This document shows positions 40,248-56,014 of a DNA stretch of 64,000 nt, one piece after another. The position numbers were made by a program, and so were the translations under genes. This DNA comes from Pratylenchus scribneri (lineage: Eukaryota; Nematoda; Chromadorea; Rhabditida; Pratylenchidae), in the NCBI GenBank assembly GCA_030063045.1, contig JAQSEB010000015.1:806001-870000 (forward strand), written 5' to 3'. The notes beneath the pieces were generated by a model that saw only the letters and a list, made by a program, of their open reading frames with translations, made no database searches and was not told the DNA's origin. Position 1 is the stretch's first letter. Every line of letters begins with the position of its first letter.

Positions 40248-41452
40248 CCTCATATTGATTTTTTATGAATTTCCAAAATATGGCCACAAATTCAATTATA
40301 TGCCTAGGGTATATTTGACATGTTTTAGTTCTAGATTTGAATTTTTTGAAATTCTTTTAATAGAATCATATTCTCCATCAAAAAATACAGTCCTATATTT
40401 TTTATTTTATTAATATACCCTCATATTGATTTTTTATGGATTTCTAAAAAATGGCCACAAATTCAATTATATGCCTAGGGTATATTTGACATGTTTTAGT
40501 TCTAGATTTGAATTTTTTGTAATTCTTTTTATAGATTCATATTCTCCATCGAAAAATACGCCACAAATTCAATTATATGCCTAGGGTATATTTGACATGT
40601 TTTAGTTCTAGATTTGAATTTTTTGAAATTCTTTTTATAGATTCATATTCTTCATCAAAAAATACAGTCCTATATTTTTTATTTTATTAATATACCCTCA
40701 TATTGATTTTTTATGAATTTCTAAAATATGGCCACAAATTCAATTATATGCCTAGGGTATATTTGACATGTTTTAGTTCTAGATTTGAATTTTTTGAAAT
40801 TCTTTTTATAGATTCATATTCTTCATCAAAAAATACAGTCCTATATTTTTTATTTTATTAATATACCCTCATATTGATTTTTTATGAATTTCTAAAAAAT
40901 GGCCACAAATTCAATTATATGCCTAGGGTATATTTGACATGTTTTAGTTCTAGATTTGAATTTTTTGAAATTCTTTTTATAGATTCATATTCTTCATCAA
41001 AAAATACAGTCCTATATTTTTTATTTTATTAATATACCCTCATATTGATTTTTTATGGATTTCTAAAATATGGCCACAAATTCAATTATATGCCTAGGGT
41101 ATATTTGACATGTTTTAGTTCTAGATTTGAATTTTTTGAAATTCTTTTTATAGATTCATATTCTTCATCAAAAAATACAGTCCTATATTTTTTATTTTAT
41201 TAATATACTCTCATATTGATTTTTTATGAATTTCTAAAAAATGGCCACAAATTCAATTATATGCCTAGGGTATATTTGACAAGTTTTGATAAAGGATTTG
41301 AATTTTTTGAAATTCTTTTTATAGATTCATATTCTCCATCGAAAAATACAGTCCTATATTTTTTATTTTATTAATATACCCTCATATTGATTTTTTATGA
41401 ATTTCTAAAAAATGGCCACAAATTCAATTATATGCCTAGGGTATATTTGACA
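40248..41452. repeat. 1303-bp-period duplication, copy 2
   Basis: Same monomer order and the same truncated monomer as copy 1. One difference seen is ATACTCTCAT at about 41206 against ATACCCTCAT. Confidence 0.8.
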
Positions 41453-44400
41453 TGTTTTAGTTCTAGATTTGAATTTTTTGAAATTCTTTTTATAGATTCA
41501 TATTCTTCATCAAAAAATACAGTCCTATATTTTTTATTTTATTAATATACCCTCATATTGATTTTTTATGGATTTCTAAAATATGGCCACAAATTCAATT
41601 ATATGCCTAGGGTATATTTGACATGTTTTAGTTCTAGATTTGAATTTTTTGAAATTCTTTTTATAGATTCATATTCTTCATCAAAAAATACAGTCCTATA
41701 TTTTTTATTTTATTAATATACCCTCATATTGATTTTTTATGAATTTCTAAAAAATGGCCACAAATTCAATTATATGCCTAGGGTATATTTGACAAGTTTT
41801 GATAAAGGATTTGAATTTTTTGAAATTCTTTTTATAGATTCATATTCTCCATCGAAAAATACAGTCCTATATTTTTTATTTTATTAATATACCCTCATAT
41901 TGATTTTTTATGAATTTCTAAAAAATGGCCACAAATTCAAATATATGCCTAGGGTATATTTGACATGTTTTAGTTCTAGATTTGAATTTTTTGTAATTCT
42001 TTTTATAGATTCATATTCTCCATCGAAAAATACAGTCCTATATTTTTTATTTTATTAATATACCCTCATATTGATTTTTTATGAATTTCTAAAAAATGGC
42101 CACAAATTCAAATATATGCCTAGGGTATATTTGACATGTTTTGGACTCGGATTTGAATTTTTTGAAATTCTTTTTATAGATTCATATTCTCCATCGAAAA
42201 ATACAGTCCTATATTTTTTATTTTATTAATATACCCTCATATTGATTTTTTATGAATTTCCAAAATATGGCCACAAATTCAATTATATGCCTAGGGTATA
42301 TTTGACATGTTTTAGTTCTAGATTTGAATTTTTTGAAATTCTTTTTATAGATTCATATTCTTCATCAAAAAATACAGTCCTATATTTTTTATTTTATTAA
42401 TATACCCTCATATTGATTTTTTATGAATTTCCAAAGTATGGCCACAAATTCAATTATATGCCTAGGGTATATTTGACATGTTTTAGTTCTAGATTTGAAT
42501 TTTTTGAAATTCTTTTTATAGATTCATATTCTTCATCAAAAAATACAGTCCTATATTTTTTATTTTATTAATATACCCTCATATTGATTTTTTATGGATT
42601 TCTAAAATATGGCCACAAATTCAATTATATGCCTAGGGTATATTTGACATGTTTTAGTTCTAGATTTGAATTTTTTGAAATTCTTTTTATAGATTCATAT
42701 TCTTCATCAAAAAATACAGTCCTATATTTTTTATTTTATTAATATACCCTCATATTGATTTTTTATGAATTTCCAAAATATGGCCACAAATTCAATTATA
42801 TGCCTAGGGTATATTTGACATGTTTTAGTTCTAGATTTGAATTTTTTGAAATTCTTTTTATAGATTCATATTCTTCATCAAAAAATACAGTCCTATATTT
42901 TTTATTTTATTAATATACCCTCATATTGATTTTTTATGGATTTCTAAAATATGGCCACAAATTCAATTATATGCCTAGGGTATATTTGACATGTTTTAGT
43001 TCTAGATTTGAATTTTTTGAAATTCTTTTTATAGATTCATATTCTTCATCAAAAAATACAGTCCTATATTTTTTATTTTATTAATATACCCTCATATTGA
43101 TTTTTTATGAATTTCCAAAATATGGCCACAAATTCAATTATATGCCTAGGGTATATTTGACATGTTTTAGTTCTAGATTTGAATTTTTTGAAATTCTTTT
43201 TATAGATTCATATTCTTCATCAAAAAATACAGTCCTATATTTTTTATTTTATTAATATACCCTCATATTGATTTTTTATGAATTTCCAAAATATGGCCAC
43301 AAATTCAATTATATGCCTAGGGTATATTTGACATGTTTTAGTTCTAGATTTGAATTTTTTGAAATTGTTTTAATAGAATCATATTCTACATCAAAAAATA
43401 CAGTCCTATATTTTTTATTTTGTTAATATACCCTCATATTGATTTTTTATGAATTTCTAAAAAATGGCCACAAATTCAATTATATGCCTAGGGTATATTT
43501 GACATGTTTTAGTTCTAGATTTGAATTTTTTGAAATTCTTTTTATAGATTCATATTCTTCATCAAAAAATACAGTCCTATATTTTTTATTTTATTAATAT
43601 ACCCTCATATTGATTTTTTATGGATTTCTAAAATATGGCCACAAATTCAATTATATGCCTAGGGTATATTTGACATGTTTTAGTTCTAGATTTGAATTTT
43701 TTGAAATTCTTTTTATAGATTCATATTCTTCATCAAAAAATACAGTCCTATATTTTTTATTTTATTAATATACCCTCATATTGATTTTTTATGAATTTCC
43801 AAAATATGGCCACAAATTCAATTATATGCCTAGGGTATATTTGACATGTTTTAGTTCTAGATTTGAATTTTTTGAAATTCTTTTTATAGATTCATATTCT
43901 TCATCAAAAAATACAGTCCTATATTTTTTATTTTATTAATATACCCTCATATTGATTTTTTATGAATTTCCAAAATATGGCCACAAATTCAATTATATGC
44001 CTAGGGTATATTTGACATGTTTTAGTTCTAGATTTGAATTTTTTGAAATTCTTTTAATAGAATCATATTCTACATCAAAAAATACAGTCCTATATTTTTT
44101 ATTTTGTTAATATACCCTCATATTGATTTTTTATGAATTTCTAAAAAATGGCCACAAATTCAATTATATGCCTAGGGTATATTTGACATGTTTTAGTTCT
44201 AGATTTGAATTTTTTGAAATTCTTTATATAGATTCATATTCTCCATCAAAAAATACAGTCCTATATTTTTTATTTTATTAATATACCCTCATATTGATTT
44301 TTTATGGATTTCTAAAAAATGGCCACAAATTCAATTATATGCCTAGGGTATATTTGACATGTTTTAGTTCTAGATTTGAATTTTTTGAAATTCTTTTAAT

Positions 44401-47400
44401 AGAATCATATTCTCCATCAAAAAATACAGTCCTATATTTTTTATTTTATTAATATACCCTCATATTGATTTTTTATGGATTTCTAAAATATGGCCACAAA
44501 TTCAATTATATGCCTAGGGTATATTTGACATGTTTTAGTTCTAGATTTGAATTTTTTGAAATTCTTTTTATAGATTCATATTCTTCATCAAAAAATACAG
44601 TCCTATATTTTTTATTTTATTAATATACCCTCATATTGATTTTTTATGAATTTCCAAAATATGGCCACAAATTCAATTATATGCCTAGGGTATATTTGAC
44701 ATGTTTCAGTTCTAGATTTGAATTTTTTGTAATTCTTTTTATAGATTCATATTCTCCATCGAAAAATACAGTCCTATATTTTTTATTTTATTAATATACC
44801 CTCATATTGATTTTTTATGAATTTCCAAAATATGGCCACAAATTCAATTATATGCCTAGGGTATATTTGACATGTTTTAGTTCTAGATTTGAATTTTTTG
44901 TAATTCTTTTTATAGATTCATATTCTTCATCAAAAAATACAGTCCTATATTTTTTATTTTATTAATATACCCTCATATTGATTTTTTATGAATTTCCAAA
45001 ATATGGCCACAAATTCAATTATATGCCTAGGGTATATTTGACATGTTTTAGTTCTAGATTTGAATTTTTTGAAATTCTTTTAATAGAATCATATTCTCCA
45101 TCAAAAAATACAGTCCTATATTTTTTATTTTATTAATATACCCTCATATTGATTTTTTATGGATTTCTAAAATATGGCCACAAATTCAATTATATGCCTA
45201 GGGTATATTTGACATGTTTTAGTTCTAGATTTGAATTTTTTGAAATTCTTTTTATAGATTCATATTCTTCATCAAAAAATACAGTTCTATATTTTTTATT
45301 TTATTAATATACCCTCATATTGATTTTTTATGAATTTCCAAAATATGGCCACAAATTCAATTATATGCCTAGGGTATATTTGACATGTTTTAGTTCTAGA
45401 TTTGAATTTTTTGAAATTCTTTTTATAGATTCATATTCTTCATCAAAAAATACAGTCCTATATTTTTTATTTTGTTAATATACCCTCATATTGATTTTTT
45501 ATGAATTTCCAAAATATGGCCACAAATTCAATTATATGCCTAGGGTATATTTGACAAGTTTTAATTCTAGATTTGAATTTTTTGAAATTCTTTTTATAGA
45601 TTCATATTCTTCATCAAAAAATACAGTCCTATATTTTTTATTTTGTTAATATACCCTCATATTGATTTTTTATGAATTTCTAAAAAATGGCCACAAATTC
45701 AATTATATGCCTAGGGTATATTTGACATGTTTTAGTTCTAGATTTGAATTTTTTGAAATTCTTTTTATAGATTCATATTCTTCATCAAAAAATACAGTCC
45801 TATATTTTTTATTTTATTAATATACCCTCATATTGATTTTTTATGAATTTCCAAAATATGGCCACAAATTCAATTATATGCCTAGGGTATATTTGACATG
45901 TTTTAGTTCTAGATTTGAATTTTTTGAAATTCTTTTTATAGATTCATATTCTCCATCGAAAAATACAGTCCTATATTTTTTATTTTATTAATATACCCTC
46001 ATATTGATTTTTTATGGATTTCTAAAATATGGCCACAAATTCAATTATATGCCTAGGGTATATTTGACATGTTTTAGTTCTAGATTTGAATTTTTTGAAA
46101 TTCTTTTTATAGATTCATATTCTTCATCAAAAAATACAGTCCTATATTTTTTATTTTATTAATATACCCTCATATTGATTTTTTATGAATTTCCAAAATA
46201 TGGCCACAAATTCAATTATATGCCTAGGGTATATTTGACATGTTTTAGTTCTAGATTTGAATTTTTTGTAATTCTTTTTATAGATTCATATTCTCCATCG
46301 AAAAATACAGTCCTATATTTTTTATTTTATTAATATACCCTCATATTGATTTTTTATGAATTTCCAAAATATGGCCACAAATTCAATTATATGCCTAGGG
46401 TATATTTGACATGTTTTAGTTCTAGATTTGAATTTTTTGAAATTCTTTTAATAGAATCATATTCTCCATCAAAAAATACAGTCCTATATTTTTTATTTTA
46501 TTAATATACCCTCATATTGATTTTTTATGGATTTCTAAAAAATGGCCACAAATTCAATTATATGCCTAGGGTATATTTGACATGTTTTAGTTCTAGATTT
46601 GAATTTTTTGTAATTCTTTTTATAGATTCATATTCTCCATCGAAAAATACAGTCCTATATTTTTTATTTTATTAATATACCCTCATATTGATTTTTTATG
46701 AATTTCCAAAATATGGCCACAAATTCAATTATATGCCTAGGGAATATTTGACATGTTTTAGTTCTAGATTTGAATTTTTTGTAATTCTTTTTATAGATTC
46801 ATATTCTCCATCGAAAAATACAGTCCTATATTTTTTATTTTATTAATATACCCTCATATTGATTTTTTATGAATTTCCAAAATATGGCCACAAATTCAAT
46901 TATATGCCTAGGGTATATTTGACATGTTTTAGTTCTAGATTTGAATTTTTTGTAATTCTTTTTATAGATTCATATTCTCCATCGAAAAATACAGTCCTAT
47001 ATTTTTTATTTTATTAATATACCCTCATATTGATTTTTTATGAATTTCCAAAATATGGCCACAAATTCAATTATATGCCTAGGGTATATTTGACATGTTT
47101 TAGTTCTAGATTTGAATTTTTTGTAATTCTTTTTATAGATTCATATTCTCCATCGAAAAATACAGTCCTATATTTTTTATTTTATTAATATACCCTCATA
47201 TTGATTTTTTATGAATTTCCAAAATATGGCCACAAATTCAATTATATGCCTAGGGTATATTTGACATGTTTTAGTTCTAGATTTGAATTTTTTGAAATTC
47301 TTTTAATAGAATCATATTCTCCATCAAAAAATACAGTCCTATATTTTTTATTTTATTAATATACCCTCATATTGATTTTTTATGGATTTCTAAAAAATGG

Positions 47401-47500
47401 CCACAAATTCAATTATATGCCTAGGGTATATTTGACATGTTTTAGTTCTAGATTTGAATTTTTTGAAATTCTTTTTATAGATTCATATTCTACATCAAAA

Positions 47501-50500
47501 AATACAGTCCTATATTTTTTATTTTGTTAATATACCCTCATATTGATTTTTTATGAATTTCTAAAAAATGGCCACAAATTCAATTATATGCCTAGGGTAT
47601 ATTTGACATGTTTTAGTTCTAGATTTGAATTTTTTGAAATTCTTTTTATAGATTCATATTCTTCATCAAAAAATACAGTCCTATATTTTTTATTTTATTA
47701 ATATACCCTCATATTGATTTTTTATGAATTTCCAAAATATGGCCACAAATTCAATTATATGCCTAGGGTATATTTGACATGTTTTAGTTCTAGATTTGAA
47801 TTTTTTGAAATTCTTTTAATAGAATCATATTCTCCATCAAAAAATACAGTCCTATATTTTTTATTTTATTAATATACCCTCATATTGATTTTTTATGGAT
47901 TTCTAAAATATGGCCACAAATTCAATTATATGCCTAGGGTATTTTTGACATGATTTAGTTCTAGATTTGAATTTTTTGAAATTCTTTTTATAGATTCATA
48001 TTCTTCATCAAAAAATACAGTCCTATATTTTTTATTTTATTAATATACCCTCATATTGATTTTTTATGAATTTCCAAAATATGGCCACAAATTCAATTAT
48101 ATGCCTAGGGTATATTTGACATGTTTTAGTTCTAGATTTGAATTTTTTGAAATTCTTTTTATAGATTCATATTCTTCATCAAAAAATACAGTCCTATATT
48201 TTTTATTTTGTTAATATACCCTCATATTGATTTTTTATGAATTTCTAAAAAATGGCCACAAATTCAATTATATGCCTAGGGTATATTTGACATGTTTTAG
48301 TTCTAGATTTGAATTTTTTGAAATTCTTTTTATAGATTCATATTCTCCATCGAAAAATACAGTCCTATATTTTTTATTTTGTTATTATACCCTCATATTG
48401 ATTTTTTATGAATTTCTAAAATATGGCCACAAATTCAATTATATGCCTAGGGTATATTTGACATGTTTTAGTTCTAGATTTGAATTTTTTGAAATTCTTT
48501 TTATAGATTCATATTCTTCATCAAAAAATACAGTCCTATATTTTTTATTTTGTTAATATACCCTCATATTGATTTTTTATGAATTTCTAAAATATGGCCA
48601 CAAATTCAATTATATGCCAAGGGTATATTTGACATGTTTTAGTTCTAGATTTGAATTTTTTGAAATTCTTTTAATAGAATCATATTCTCCATCAAAAAAT
48701 ACAGTCCTATATTTTTTATTTTATTAATATACCCTCATATTGATTTTTTATGGATTTCTAAAATATGGCCACAAATTCAATTATATGCCTAGGGTATTTT
48801 TGACATGATTTAGTTCTAGATTTGAATTTTTTGAAATTCTTTTTATAGATTCATATTCTTCATCAAAAAATACAGTCCTATATTTTTTATTTTATTAATA
48901 TACCCTCATATTGATTTTTTATGAATTTCCAAAATATGGCCACAAATTCAATTATATGCCTAGGGTATATTTGACATGTTTTAGTTCTAGATTTGAATTT
49001 TTTGAAATTCTTTTTATAGATTCATATTCTTCATCAAAAAATACAGTCCTATATTTTTTATTTTGTTAATATACCCTCATATTGATTTTTTATGAATTTC
49101 TAAAAAATGGCCACAAATTCAATTATATGCCTAGGGTATATTTGACATGTTTTAGTTCTAGATTTGAATTTTTTGAAATTCTTTTTATAGATTCATATTC
49201 TCCATCGAAAAATACAGTCCTATATTTTTTATTTTGTTATTATACCCTCATATTGATTTTTTATGAATTTCTAAAATATGGCCACAAATTCAATTATATG
49301 CCTAGGGTATATTTGACATGTTTTAGTTCTAGATTTGAATTTTTTGAAATTCTTTTTATAGATTCATATTCTTCATCAAAAAATACAGTCCTATATTTTT
49401 TATTTTGTTAATATACCCTCATATTGATTTTTTATGAATTTCTAAAATATGGCCACAAATTCAATTATATGCCAAGGGTATATTTGACATGTTTTAGTTC
49501 TAGATTTGAATTTTTTGAAATTCTTTTTATAGATTCATATTCTCCATCGAAAAATACAGTCCTATATTTTTTATTTTGTTATTATACCCTCATATTGATT
49601 TTTTATGAATTTCTAAAATATGGCCACAAATTCAATTATATGCCAAGGGTATATTTGACATGTTTTAGTTCTAGATTTGAATTTTTTGAAATTCTTTTTA
49701 TAGAAATACAGTCCTATATTTTTTATTTTGTTATTATACCCTCATATTGATTTTTTATGAATTTCTAAAATATGGCCACAAATTCAATTATATGCCAAGG
49801 GTATATTTGACATGTTTTAATTCTAGATTTGAATTTTTTGAAATTCTTTTTATAGATTCATATTCTCCATCGAAAAATACAGTCCTATATTTTTTATTTT
49901 GTTAATATACCCTCATATTGATTTTTTATGAATTTCTAAAATATGGCCACAAATTCAATTATATGCCTAGGGTATATTTGACATGTTTTGATAAAGGATT
50001 TGAATTTTTTGAAATTCTTTTTATAGATTCATATTCTCCATCGAAAAATACAGTCCTATATTTTTTATTTTGTTAATATACCCTCATATTGATTTTTTAT
50101 GAATTTCTAAAATATGGCCAAAAATTCAATTATATGCCAAGGGTATATTTGACATGTTTTAATTCTAGATTTGAATTTTTTGAAATTCTTTTTATAGATT
50201 CATATTCTCCATCGAAAAATACAGTCCTATATTTTTTATTTTGTTAATATACCCTCATATTGATTTTTTATGAATTTCTAAAATATGGCCACAAATTCAA
50301 TTATATGCCAAGGGTATATTTGACAGGTTTTAATTCTAGATTTGAATTTTTTGAAATTCTTTTTATAGATTCATATTCTCCATCGAAAAATACAGTCCTA
50401 TATTTTTTATTTTGTTAATATACCCTCATATTGATTTTTTATGAATTTCTAAAATATGGCCACAAATTCAATTATATGCCAAGGGTATATTTGACAGGTT

Positions 50501-50539
50501 TTAGTTCTAGATTTGAATTTTTTGAAATTCTTTTTATAG
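47501..50539. repeat. Satellite zone 9 with an 855-bp duplication
   Basis: The paired rare changes GGGTATTTTTG and CATGATTTAG occur at 47943 and again at 48798, exactly five monomers apart, and neighbouring monomers repeat in order. From about 48.6 kb the CCAAGGG core and GTTATTATAC end appear. A 19-bp deletion after TTTTTATAGA shortens the monomer at about 49703. No gene is seen. Confidence 0.8.
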
Positions 50540-52581
50540 ATTCATATTCTCCATCGAAAAATACAGTTCTATATTTTTTATTTTGTTATTATACCCTCAT
50601 ATTGATTTTTTATGAATTTCTAAAATATGGCCACAAATTCAATTATATGCCTAGGGTATATTTGACATGTTTTAGTTCTAGATTTGAATTTTTTGAAATT
50701 CTTTTTATAGATTCATATTCTCCATCGAAAAATACAGTCCTATATTTTTTATTTTGTTATTATACCCTCATATTGATTTTTTATGAATTTCTAAAATATG
50801 GCCACAAATTCAATTATATGCCAAGGGTATATTTGACATGTTTTAATTCTAGATTTGAATTTTTTGAAATTCTTTTTATAGATTCATATTCTCCATCGAA
50901 AAATACAGTCCTATATTTTTTATTTTGTTAATATACCCTCATATTGATTTTTTATGAATTTCTAAAATATGGCCACAAATTCAATTATATGCCTAGGGTA
51001 TATTTGACATGTTTTGATAAAGGATTTGAATTTTTTGAAATTCTTTTTATAGATTCATATTTTCCATCGAAAAATACAGTCCTATATTTTTTATTTTGTT
51101 ATTATACCCTCATATTGATTTTTTATGAATTTCTAAAATATGGCCACAAATTCAATTATATGCCAAGGGTATATTTGACATGTTTTAGTTCTAGATTTGA
51201 ATTTTTTGAAATTCTTTTTATAGATTCATATTCTCCATCGAAAAATACAGTCCTATATTTTTTATTTTGTTAATATACCCTCATATTGATTTTTTATGAA
51301 TTTCTAAAATATGGCCACAAATTCAATTATATGCCTAGGGTATATTTGACATGTTTTGATAAAGGATTTGAATTTTTTGAAATTCTTTTTATAGATTCAT
51401 ATTCTCCATCGAAAAATACAGTCCTATATTTTTTATTTTGTTAATATACCCTCATATTGATTTTTTATGAATTTCTAAAATATGGCCAAAAATTCAATTA
51501 TATGCCAAGGGTATATTTGACATGTTTTAATTCTAGATTTGAATTTTTTGAAATTCTTTTTATAGATTCATATTCTCCATCGAAAAATACAGTCCTATAT
51601 TTTTTATTTTGTTAATATACCCTCATATTGATTTTTTATGAATTTCTAAAATATGGCCACAAATTCAATTATATGCCAAGGGTATATTTGACAGGTTTTA
51701 ATTCTAGATTTGAATTTTTTGAAATTCTTTTTATAGATTCATATTCTCCATCGAAAAATACAGTCCTATATTTTTTATTTTGTTAATATACCCTCATATT
51801 GATTTTTTATGAATTTCTAAAATATGGCCACAAATTCAATTATATGCCAAGGGTATATTTGACATGTTTTAATTCTAGATTTGAATTTTTTGAAATTCTT
51901 TTTATAGATTCATATTCACCATCGAAAAATACAGTCCTATATTTTTTATTTTGTTATTATACCCTCATATTGATTTTTTATGAATTTCTAAAATATGGCC
52001 ACAAATTCAATTATATGCCAAGGGTATATTTGACATGTTTTAATTCTAGATTTGAATTTTTTGAAATTCTTTTTATAGATTCATATTCTCCATCGAAAAA
52101 TACAGTCCTATATTTTTTATTTTATTAATATACCCTCATATTGATTTTTTATGAATTTCTAAAAATTGGCCACAAATTCAAATATATGCCTAGGGTATAT
52201 TTGACAAGTTTTGGACTCGGATTTGAATTTTTTCAAATTCTTTTAATAGAATCATATTCTCTATCAAAAAATACAGTCCTATATTTTTTATTTTGTTAAT
52301 ATACCCTCATATTGATTTTTTATGAATTTCTAAAAAATGGCCACAAATTCAATTATATGCCTAGGGTATATTTGACAAGTTTTGATAAAGGATTTGAATT
52401 TTTTGAAATTTTTTTAATAGAATCATATTCTCTATCAAAAAATACAGTCCTATATTTTTTATTTTGTTAATATACCCTCATATTGATTTTTTATGAATTT
52501 CTAAAAAATGGCCACAAATTCAATTATATGCCTAGGGTATATTTGACATGTTTTGATAAAGGATTTGAATTTTTTGAAATT
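50540..52581. repeat. Triplicated block of about 2 kb, copy A
   Basis: About 12 monomers with CCAAGGG, AATTCTAG or GATAAAGG, ending in a GGACTCGG monomer with TTTTTTCAAATTC. Offset to copy B is 2223 (13 x 171) and to copy C 5475. The A-C match also extends left to about 50130. Confidence 0.82.
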
Positions 52582-52762
52582 CTTTTAATAGATTCATATT
52601 CTGCATCGAAAAATACAGTTCTATATTTTTTATTTTGTTAATATACCCTCATATTGATTTTTTATGAATTTCTAAAAAATGGCCACAAATTCAATTATAT
52701 GCCTAGGGTATATTTGACATGTTTTAGTTCTAGATTTGAATTTTTTGAAATTCTTTTAATAG

Positions 52763-54804
52763 ATTCATATTCTCCATCGAAAAATACAGTTCTATATTTT
52801 TTATTTTGTTATTATACCCTCATATTGATTTTTTATGAATTTCTAAAATATGGCCACAAATTCAATTATATGCCTAGGGTATATTTGACATGTTTTAGTT
52901 CTAGATTTGAATTTTTTGAAATTCTTTTTATAGATTCATATTCTCCATCGAAAAATACAGTCCTATATTTTTTATTTTGTTATTATACCCTCATATTGAT
53001 TTTTTATGAATTTCTAAAATATGGCCACAAATTCAATTATATGCCAAGGGTATATTTGACATGTTTTAATTCTAGATTTGAATTTTTTGAAATTCTTTTT
53101 ATAGATTCATATTCTCCATCGAAAAATACAGTCCTATATTTTTTATTTTGTTAATATACCCTCATATTGATTTTTTATGAATTTCTAAAATATGGCCACA
53201 AATTCAATTATATGCCTAGGGTATATTTGACATGTTTTGATAAAGGATTTGAATTTTTTGAAATTCTTTTTATAGATTCATATTTTCCATCGAAAAATAC
53301 AGTCCTATATTTTTTATTTTGTTATTATACCCTCATATTGATTTTTTATGAATTTCTAAAATATGGCCACAAATTCAATTATATGCCAAGGGTATATTTG
53401 ACATGTTTTAGTTCTAGATTTGAATTTTTTGAAATTCTTTTTATAGATTCATATTCTCCATCGAAAAATACAGTCCTATATTTTTTATTTTGTTAATATA
53501 CCCTCATATTGATTTTTTATGAATTTCTAAAATATGGCCACAAATTCAATTATATGCCTAGGGTATATTTGACATGTTTTGATAAAGGATTTGAATTTTT
53601 TGAAATTCTTTTTATAGATTCATATTCTCCATCGAAAAATACAGTCCTATATTTTTTATTTTGTTAATATACCCTCATATTGATTTTTTATGAATTTCTA
53701 AAATATGGCCAAAAATTCAATTATATGCCAAGGGTATATTTGACATGTTTTAATTCTAGATTTGAATTTTTTGAAATTCTTTTTATAGATTCATATTCTC
53801 CATCGAAAAATAAAGTCCTATATTTTTTATTTTGTTAATATACCCTCATATTGATTTTTTATGAATTTCTAAAATATGGCCACAAATTCAATTATATGCC
53901 AAGGGTATATTTGACAGGTTTTAATTCTAGATTTGAATTTTTTGAAATTCTTTTTATAGATTCATATTCTCCATCGAAAAATACAGTCCTATATTTTTTA
54001 TTTTGTTAATATACCCTCATATTGATTTTTTATGAATTTCTAAAATATGGCCACAAATTCAATTATATGCCAAGGGTATATTTGACATGTTTTAATTCTA
54101 GATTTGAATTTTTTGAAATTCTTTTTATAGATTCATATTCACCATCGAAAAATACAGTCCTATATTTTTTATTTTGTTATTATACCCTCATATTGATTTT
54201 TTATGAATTTCTAAAATATGGCCACAAATTCAATTATATGCCAAGGGTATATTTGACATGTTTTAATTCTAGATTTGAATTTTTTGAAATTCTTTTTATA
54301 GATTCATATTCTCCATCGAAAAATACAGTCCTATATTTTTTATTTTATTAATATACCCTCATATTGATTTTTTATGAATTTCTAAAAATTGGCCACAAAT
54401 TCAAATATATGCCTAGGGTATATTTGACAAGTTTTGGACTCGGATTTGAATTTTTTCAAATTCTTTTAATAGAATCATATTCTCTATCAAAAAATACAGT
54501 CCTATATTTTTTATTTTGTTAATATACCCTCATATTGATTTTTTATGAATTTCTAAAAAATGGCCACAAATTCAATTATATGCCTAGGGTATATTTGACA
54601 AGTTTTGATAAAGGATTTGAATTTTTTGAAATTTTTTTAATAGAATCATATTCTCTATCAAAAAATACAGTCCTATATTTTTTATTTTGTTAATATACCC
54701 TCATATTGATTTTTTATGAATTTCTAAAAAATGGCCACAAATTCAATTATATGCCTAGGGTATATTTGACATGTTTTGATAAAGGATTTGAATTTTTTGA
54801 AATT
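52763..54804. repeat. Triplicated block of about 2 kb, copy B
   Basis: Same monomer order as copy A. One private change seen is AATAAAGTCC at about 53810. The offset to copy C is 3252, which is 19 x 171 plus 3. The three extra bases match three +1 T monomers between the copies. Confidence 0.82.
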
Positions 54805-56014
54805 TTTTTTAATAGAATCTTATTCATCATCAAAAAATACAGTCCTATATTTTTTATTTTGTTAATATACCCTCATATTGATTTTTTATGAATTTCTAAA
54901 AAATGGCCACAAATTCAATTATATGCCTAGGGTATATTTGACATGTTTTGATAAAGGATTTGAATTTTTTGAAATTTTTTTTAATAGAATCTTATTCATC
55001 ATCAAAAAATACAGTCCTATATTTTTTATTTTGTTAATATACCCTCATATTGATTTTTTATGAATTTCTAAAAAATGGCCACAAATTCAATTATATGCCT
55101 AGGGTATATTTGACAAGTTTTGATAAAGGATTTGAATTTTTTGAAATTTTTTTAATAGAATCATATTCTCTATCAAAAAATACAGTCCTATATTTTTTAT
55201 TTTGTTAATATACCCTCATATTGATTTTTTATGAATTTCTAAAAAATGGCCACAAATTCAATTATATGCCTAGGGTATATTTGACATGTTTTGATAAAGG
55301 ATTTGAATTTTTTGAAATTTTTTTTAATAGAATCTTATTCATCATCAAAAAATACAGTCCTATATTTTTTATTTTGTTAATATACCCTCATATTGATTTT
55401 TTATGAATTTCTAAAAAATGGCCACAAATTCAATTATATGCCTAGGGTATATTTGACATGTTTTGATAAAGGATTTGAATTTTTTGAAATTTTTTTAATA
55501 GAATCTTATTCAACATCAAAAAATACAGTCCTATATTTTTTATTTTGTTAATATACCCTCATATTGATTTTTTATGAATTTCTAAAAATTGGCCACAAAT
55601 TCAATTATATGCCAAGGGTATATTTGACATGTTTTAATTCTAGATTTGAATTTTTTGAAATTCTTTTTATAGATTCATATTCTCCATCGAAAAATACAGT
55701 CCTATATTTTTTATTTTGTTAATATACCCTCATATTGATTTTTTATGAATTTCTAAAATATGGCCACAAATTCAATTATATGCCAAGGGTATATTTGACA
55801 GGTTTTAATTCTAGATTTGAATTTTTTGAAATTCTTTTTATAGATTCATATTCTCCATCGAAAAATACAGTCCTATATTTTTTATTTTGTTAATATACCC
55901 TCATATTGATTTTTTATGAATTTCTAAAATATGGCCACAAATTCAATTATATGCCAAGGGTATATTTGACAGGTTTTAGTTCTAGATTTGAATTTTTTGA
56001 AATTCTTTTTATAG

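Larger units (their letters stand above)
38610..47500. repeat. Satellite zone 8: mixed AGTTCTAG monomers
   Basis: Almost all cassettes are AGTTCTAG. Exceptions are GACAAG/GATAAAGG monomers near 39980, 40150, 41280 and 41795, and one GGACTCGG at about 42142. ATGGATTTC, CCAAAATATGG and CTAAAAAATGG starts alternate. Four neighbouring near-identical GTAATTC/CCATCG monomers occur around 46.2-47.2 kb. Single-base changes in the usually fixed core occur at about 44706 (GTTTCAG) and 46743 (GGGAATATT). No gene is seen. Confidence 0.82.
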
